A stretch of 64,000 nt of DNA from Sympetrum striolatum (lineage: Eukaryota; Arthropoda; Insecta; Odonata; Libellulidae): assembly GCA_947579665.1 (NCBI GenBank), contig OX388349.1, positions 72,606,841 through 72,670,840 on the forward strand, in the 5' to 3' direction. A program made the position numbers and the translations under genes. How positions within the stretch are numbered: position 1 is the first letter of the stretch; each line of letters starts with the position of its first letter. The notes under the pieces were generated by a model. That model was not told the DNA's origin, made no database searches, and saw only the letters and a list, made by a program, of their open reading frames with translations. This document shows, piece by piece, positions 61,201 to 64,000 of this stretch.

Positions 61201-63442
61201 CTTCTAATTTGATGGCAGTTTTCAGTTGTATTTTTTCTCCAAGTATTTTTTGCTTAAAATACTTGGTGGTGTAATTCGTGGATAAAAGAAGAAGATAGAT
61301 AATCCATAACCCCAATCTTACTTAATTAGTAACAAATTTCATTATTGATTATGAACGTTACTGTCAAACTCGATGATGGAAAAAATAACTTCTTTGTGTA
61401 ACAGAAATCAAAAAGCTATGATCTGTATGAAAAATATTTTTCCAAAGAGCAACCTTCAAATTGTGTGTTTTGTAAGCCTGCAAAATCTATAGATTCCATC
61501 CTTTAACTTGCTAAAAGGAAAAAGGGTATTGATTTAAATAAATTTCAGTAGAAAATTCTTCTACGATACTTCATGAACTATTCTAACTGCGTATTTCAAT
61601 TTTACTAATCTTTAATTTTATAGAAAAACAGAAGGAGCTGGTTAACAGTGAAGAATCCACTATGTACAGTCAAGCCATTCATTATGCCAATCGTATGGTC
61701 TATCTCTTGGTTCCTTTGGATGTTGGCTGCAGAACTCATAAACAGGACTCCAATATGGATGAAGAGAGAGCCAGTAACAGTATAACAAATAGGTGAATAT
61801 AATGTTTTACTCAATTCCATCATGCAATAATTTATGGAGAAGAGCAACTTCATCCCTCTAGCAATTCATTTAAATGTTTTCAGTAATTTTAATCGTACCT
61901 CGGTTTAAGATTGCATCATTTCCTTTTTTTACTCCAACTAACGCATTTCCATTAATATTCAATTATTCATAGAATTTTGGGTGATCTGTAAAGAGATTAA
62001 TTTTTATTAAAATTTATTTATGCTCAGAAACTTTATATTTCATTGTTGCATTAACGTTGAAATTTAAATTGAAAAATTGCTTAATATTGGTTTTGATTGT
62101 ATTTTTATTAAAATCTATCTAGTACTATTCATTCTGTCAAATTTTTAGTTACATCTTTTTTGATAAAACGATTTGTCATTGTTATATCATATTTTTTTAA
62201 ACATTTATTATCGGATTAATGAAAAATGCAAGCGTTATGATAATAAGAAATCCTTTAATTTCTATTGATTTTCATGTATCATAGAAGCAGATTTAAAAAT
62301 TGTTTCACTAAGAAAATCATTTACCAACTTTTTTGCAAATTTCCATTTTCATTAGTTTCATTTTCATGTTGTCTTTTCATTGATATAAATTGATTTCACA
62401 AGATTTTTGATCATTATATGGTCTCTACTTAGAAAAGTAATTTTCTTCTTTGCCATAGGACATATTTAAGTCCTTTATGAGTAATGTAATTTCGACTATG
62501 AGCCCTTCTCCATGCCTTGTTGTGTAGCTTGGCTTTGGAGGCTTGAGAATCACTTCAAAAACATACAAATCAGCCATGCTTACAGTGTTGCTGAGAGCGA
62601 CAGCGCAGCTGATGCGGAATCAGGCTTTGAGGAGCAAGATCCTGGAGAAGCTGGCTCCACAGTTATTAGGATGGTTTCCCGTTTCGTGGATAAAGTGTGC
62701 ACGGAAGGCAGTGTTAGTGCAGAACATGTAAGATGTTTACACCAAATGGTTCCTGGGGTGGTACACATGCACATAGAAACCTTAGAAGCTGTGCACAGGG
62801 AGTCGAAGAGGCTACCACCTATTCAGAAGGTAATTCAGGATTATTATATTAAAATTAAATTTCAAGCTTTTGTTTTATTGCAGTCAACTTTGCAGGGGTT
62901 CTTCAGTATTATGATTATTGATATCCCTGATTATTTATGTGCATTTTGGCTGAGAAATGTTCCTCTTTATTATGACTGTGGTTAGATGGGTTGAAACTGT
63001 ATTTAATACACTTAAATTTTTAGAATAGGTAGGTAAAAGAGATTGTTAAATATATTGTGCAAATACATAAACATTTGTTAATTATGTTGATTATTTTGTT
63101 TTCTTGTGTATTTTAGAGAAACGGTCAATAGATATCAACTTCAATGCTAAAAGATACTCTTTGTATCCCAAAAAATTAACTTCTCTAGGCTTTCTATGAA
63201 CTTTGGGTTAAGTTAATTTTTATCTCCTACAATGCAAACCTTTTGTTTATAGCCCAAGATATTGACACCCAACATGCTTCCTGGGGAGGAATTAGTGATG
63301 GAAGGTCTTAGGGTCTACCTTCTTCCGGATGGGAGAGAAGAGTGGACTGGTGGGACAGTGGGTGCCTTGCTCCCTGCAGAAGGAGCGCTGTTCCTCACCA
63401 ACTACCGTATCATATTCAAAGGCACTCCTTGTGATCCATTTG
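43230..63442 (+). CDS. Sbf: SET-binding factor / myotubularin-related protein 5/13 orthologue, 5' part, 17 exons, partial at the right edge
   Basis: Coding exons: 43230-43284, 43830-43915, 44105-44260, 46516-46665, 46753-46972, 49020-49261, 49810-50181, 51806-52006, 54945-55126, 56101-56209, 56594-56800, 58619-58732, 59488-59718, 60226-60337, 61624-61792, 62574-62829, 63253-63442. The frame stays open across every junction, for about 1,017 codons. The product opens [14 protein letters not shown] and follows vertebrate SBF1/SBF2 in order: uDENN (residues about 1-120), DENN (about 130-325), dDENN (about 385-460), SBF2 region (about 560-790) and the start of GRAM (from about 964). Family members are catalytically inactive myotubularins; the DENN module is linked to Rab GTPase exchange (Rab28, and Rab21 in fly), and they pair with active MTMRs to control phosphoinositides on endosomes. 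The ATG is in an ACAATG context with an in-frame TAA at 43197. Vertebrate proteins are about 1,850-1,890 residues, so roughly 850 should lie to the right. The identification is very secure; exact exon edges are inferred from splice motifs. Confidence 0.95.
43830..43915 (+). CDS. Sbf: Sbf coding exon 2
   Basis: Acceptor TTTTGTAG, donor GTAAGT. Encodes residues about 19-47, including [10 protein letters not shown] and a GIEW end. The RFPEKDW block is a uDENN hallmark of SBF proteins. It ends on a codon boundary. Confidence 0.9.
44105..44260 (+). CDS. Sbf: Sbf coding exon 3
   Basis: 52 codons between CCTGCAG and GTAAGT. It encodes FCQPQGW, then [19 protein letters not shown], the uDENN strand-rich core (residues about 48-99). 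Confidence 0.92.
44261..46515 (+). other. Sbf intron 3, no recognisable insert
   Basis: T-rich intron of 2.25 kb. I see no ORF, terminal inverted repeat or target-site duplication in it. Confidence 0.7.
46516..46665 (+). CDS. Sbf: Sbf coding exon 4
   Basis: 50 codons between TTTTTCAG and GTAAGT. It starts with a variable acidic/Ser-Thr linker and ends in [19 protein letters not shown], the entry into the DENN core domain (residues about 100-149). Confidence 0.92.
46753..46972 (+). CDS. Sbf: Sbf coding exon 5
   Basis: Acceptor GATTTCAG, donor GTGAGT, ends in phase 1. Encodes DENN-domain residues about 150-222 with the conserved [15 protein letters not shown] block and [10 protein letters not shown]. 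Confidence 0.92.
46973..49019 (+). other. Sbf intron 5, no recognisable insert
   Basis: T-rich intron of 2.05 kb with a GTGAGT donor and a TTGAAG acceptor. I see no mobile element in it. Confidence 0.7.
49020..49261 (+). CDS. Sbf: Sbf coding exon 6
   Basis: Acceptor ATTGAAG, donor GTGAGT. Encodes [20 protein letters not shown] and [18 protein letters not shown], the most conserved stretch of the DENN core (residues about 223-303). Confidence 0.94.
49810..50181 (+). CDS. Sbf: Sbf coding exon 7
   Basis: 124 codons between TTTGCAG and GTGAGT. Encodes [19 protein letters not shown], a Ser/Asn/Pro/Gln-rich linker of about 30 residues longer than in vertebrates, then [20 protein letters not shown], the start of dDENN (residues about 304-427). 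Confidence 0.94.
50182..51805 (+). other. Sbf intron 7, no recognisable insert
   Basis: AT-rich intron of 1.6 kb with short A/T runs. Nothing else recognised. Confidence 0.7.
51806..52006 (+). CDS. Sbf: Sbf coding exon 8
   Basis: 67 codons between TTTGCAG and GTAAAT. Encodes [30 protein letters not shown] and a helical end, the second half of dDENN (residues about 428-494). Confidence 0.92.
53201..53425 (-). pseudogene. mariner transposase C-terminal fragment
   Basis: About 74 codons with the family signature [13 protein letters not shown] around the third catalytic Asp of the DDD triad, then a VKSAVRRWL segment and the family ending [15 protein letters not shown] before the stop. The N-terminal DNA-binding domain and the first two catalytic acids are missing. 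A hAT insertion sits just 5' of the fragment (to the right on the + strand). Confidence 0.9.
53430..54475. mobile_element. non-autonomous hAT element nested in the mariner relic
   Basis: Perfect 15-base terminal inverted repeats: TAGAGGTCTGCATGG at 53430-53444 and its complement at 54461-54475. An exact 8-bp target duplication, CCATACAC, lies at 53422-53429 and 54476-54483, which is the hAT hallmark. Both subterminal regions carry clustered GGCCCG/CGGGCC motifs (53461-53535 and 54375-54462), as is common for hAT ends. The interior is AT-rich and has no transposase ORF. Confidence 0.9.
54945..55126 (+). CDS. Sbf: Sbf coding exon 9
   Basis: Acceptor TTTTTTAG, donor GTAGGT, ends in phase 2. Starts [20 protein letters not shown], matching the vertebrate LAEQLYKNENPYP segment that follows dDENN. 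Residues about 495-554. Confidence 0.9.
56101..56209 (+). CDS. Sbf: Sbf coding exon 10
   Basis: Acceptor CTGATAG, donor GTTGGT. Encodes a weakly conserved proline-rich stretch and ends NSARRLE, which is conserved at the entry to the SBF2 region. Residues about 555-591. Confidence 0.88.
56594..56800 (+). CDS. Sbf: Sbf coding exon 11, followed by a GC donor
   Basis: 69 codons. Encodes [34 protein letters not shown] and [18 protein letters not shown], the core of the SBF2 region (residues about 592-660). The 3' edge reads CAG|GCAAGT, so the donor is GC rather than GT. No alternative GT nearby preserves the frame and the conserved MNCALQ-DD junction. Confidence 0.9.
57111..57272 (+). pseudogene. 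GIY-YIG endonuclease fragment of a Penelope-like element
   Basis: The frame encodes [13 protein letters not shown], then [20 protein letters not shown] and [13 protein letters not shown] before a TAA. GIY and YIG are spaced as in the nuclease family, with the conserved Arg in the following helix. The CQDC pair matches the Cys motif often seen in Penelope GIY-YIG domains. A one-base slip at the T run near 57266-57270 takes the rest out of frame. Confidence 0.88.
57595..57627 (+). ncRNA. hammerhead-ribozyme-like core in the Penelope-like element
   Basis: The order is CTGAAGA (57595-57601), a stem GACTA/TAGTC with a five-base loop (57603-57617), GAAA (57618-57621) and CCGGTC (57622-57627). This matches a hammerhead core (CUGANGA, stem II, GAAA, very short stem III, UC cleavage site). 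Minimal hammerheads with palindromic stem III are known in Penelope-like elements. One unpaired U between CUGAAGA and stem II is non-canonical, and stem I looks weak, so activity is uncertain. Confidence 0.5.
58076..58420 (-). mobile_element. truncated MITE copy, inverted relative of the 60.4-kb MITE
   Basis: It starts with CCATATTTACTC followed by an ACGCAC...TTTGGGTCC stretch, matching the reverse complement of the right end of the element at 60386-60894. Further matches (GACTACAGA..AAACTG, TTTAATT.AAAGG.AACTGG) continue to about 58,370. The other terminus is not visible, so the right boundary is approximate. Confidence 0.6.
58619..58732 (+). CDS. Sbf: Sbf coding exon 12
   Basis: 38 codons between TACGCAG and GTAAAT. 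Encodes [20 protein letters not shown] and [11 protein letters not shown], near-identical in pattern to vertebrate SBF1 (residues about 661-698). Confidence 0.93.
59488..59718 (+). CDS. Sbf: Sbf coding exon 13 with an octahistidine insert
   Basis: 77 codons between AAAATAG and GTTAGT. Encodes [20 protein letters not shown] and DIKALYLP, then a low-complexity extension with eight consecutive histidines (59650-59673, residues about 753-760) and a Ser/Pro-rich end. The extension lies just after the SBF2 region and has no counterpart in the vertebrate proteins I recall. Confidence 0.93.
60226..60337 (+). CDS. Sbf: Sbf coding exon 14
   Basis: Acceptor CTCCTCAG, donor GTAACT, ends in phase 1. Encodes [18 protein letters not shown], matching the vertebrate SALDVASEQRRLWPTL segment. 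Residues about 776-812. Confidence 0.9.
60386..60894. mobile_element. MITE with TA duplication in Sbf intron 14
   Basis: The inverted ends share CCATATTTACTCA and then diverge (AAAATAACAC left, TAAATGACAC right). TA lies on both sides (60384-60385 and 60895-60896), pointing to a Tc1/mariner/pogo-type parent. It is 509 bp with no coding capacity, and begins 48 bases after the exon 14 donor. Confidence 0.75.
61624..61792 (+). CDS. Sbf: Sbf coding exon 15
   Basis: Acceptor TTTTATAG, donor GTGAAT, ends in phase 2. Encodes [20 protein letters not shown] and [13 protein letters not shown], a strongly conserved block between the SBF2 region and GRAM (residues about 813-868). Confidence 0.92.
61885..62573 (+). 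other. rest of Sbf intron 15, nothing recognised
   Basis: AT-rich intron sequence upstream of exon 16 with an unusually weak pyrimidine tract at its end. Confidence 0.6.
62574..62829 (+). CDS. Sbf: Sbf coding exon 16, acceptor ambiguous by 12 bases
   Basis: Encodes [24 protein letters not shown] and [20 protein letters not shown], ending at GTAATT. Two in-frame acceptors exist: CAG ending at 62573 (exon from 62574) and CAG ending at 62585 (exon from 62586). The upstream one keeps NS-x-A-x-SVAES spacing as in vertebrates. The downstream one has a somewhat better pyrimidine run. They differ by four codons. Confidence 0.85.
63253..63442 (+). CDS. Sbf: Sbf coding exon 17, start of GRAM domain
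   Basis: Acceptor TTTATAG, donor GTAAGT, ends in phase 1. Encodes [40 protein letters not shown] and TPCDPF, the first strands of the GRAM (PH-like, phosphoinositide-binding) domain. Residues about 955-1017. Confidence 0.93.
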
Positions 63443-63987
63443 GTAAGTATAATTAGCCACTGTGTTATGTTTTTAGGATTCTCTATGTAAGAATCTCTTC
63501 TTTTGATAATTTTTATTGGGAAATTGACTCGCATCGTGTGTCTTGAATCTGGGCATCATTTTTTTCTGTAGTCAATATGCTTAAAAAAATAAGTGTGATT
63601 CTAAAAGTTTATTCTGCTTTAAATTTGATTTCTGAGAGGATAGCTTCTTACTAGATGTAGAGAGTTCCATGAAATTGTTTAAGAATACTTCACAAGTAAA
63701 ACATAAGTGAGTTAAAGAAAACGTTAGAGTATTCTTTGGTAGTGAACCAAAAACCAATGGAAAGATATTACTATTATTTTTTCCAGAGTAGAAGGTGAAC
63801 TAAAAATTGACATTTATTCTGCTCCACCAAATTATTACATAATTTGAATGTTTTCTTTCAAACATTCAATTTATATATTAAATTTCTAATGTAGAATCTT
63901 ATTTGTATTTTATTCTATTACTTTATTATTCCTAATATGTTCTATACATGTATTTTACCTAGTGTAAATTATTCATTTCAATTAAAG

Positions 63988-64000
63988 GTAACGTTTTTCA
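63988..64000 (+). CDS. Sbf: possible start of Sbf exon 18, cut by the window edge
   Basis: The last bases read ATTTCAATTAAAG then GGTAACG. An exon starting at 63988 would join in phase to exon 17 and continue DPF-G-N-V-F. It is only four codons and does not match the conserved continuation VGEQVVVRSFP, so this may simply be intron. Confidence 0.15.

Noticed and set aside
62457..62500. Strong-looking acceptor TTTGCCATAG for Sbf exon 16
   Set aside because: Joining exon 15 there in phase meets a TGA after seven codons and lacks the conserved residues.
1..64000. LTR retrotransposons or endogenous viral sequences
   Set aside because: I saw no gag-pol type frames, long terminal direct repeats or primer-binding sites.

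Overview
This window looks like nuclear DNA from an arthropod, most likely an insect. It is AT-rich, has one multi-exon gene with conventional GT/AG introns of about 0.1 to 3 kb, and holds many animal transposons: mariner, hAT, piggyBac, Penelope-like elements, non-LTR retrotransposon tails and MITEs. There are no operons, bacterial-style gene clusters, CRISPR arrays or rRNA genes. I cannot name the species.

The only gene I can support begins at 43,230 on the + strand and runs off the right edge. It is the SBF/MTMR5-MTMR13 orthologue (myotubularin-related pseudophosphatase with an N-terminal DENN module). Seventeen coding exons were joined by reading splice sites and checking frame continuity. 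They give about 1,017 codons covering uDENN, DENN, dDENN, the SBF2 region and the start of the GRAM domain. The rest of GRAM, the inactive phosphatase domain and the PH domain should lie to the right.

The left 43 kb (1-43,229) has no gene I can support. It holds decayed repeats: three minus-strand LINE reverse-transcriptase tails (2.3, 20.3 and 26.3 kb), two plus-strand tails of another LINE (13.4 and 20.7 kb), a complete but inactivated piggyBac element (13,901-16,503, TTAA duplications), a degenerate minisatellite (29.0-29.6 kb), a dispersed repeat pair (18.8 and 38.9 kb), a long fold-back (24.09-24.51 kb), tRNA-like remnants, and recurrent GC- and CpG-rich islands of unknown role.

The introns of the SBF gene collect insertions. 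Intron 8 has a mariner deletion derivative with a hAT element nested in it, each with its expected target-site duplication. Intron 11, a GC-AG intron, has a 678-bp Penelope-like copy with a 14-bp duplication plus a MITE fragment. Intron 14 has a full MITE.

The most unusual signal is a group of very small Penelope-type insertions: the intron 11 copy, a decayed minus-strand tail at 25.75-25.91 kb, and two insertions of about 105 bp at 38.67 and 39.01 kb. The last two each begin with a long hairpin and are flanked by exact 12-bp direct repeats. Two of the group carry a hammerhead-ribozyme-like core.
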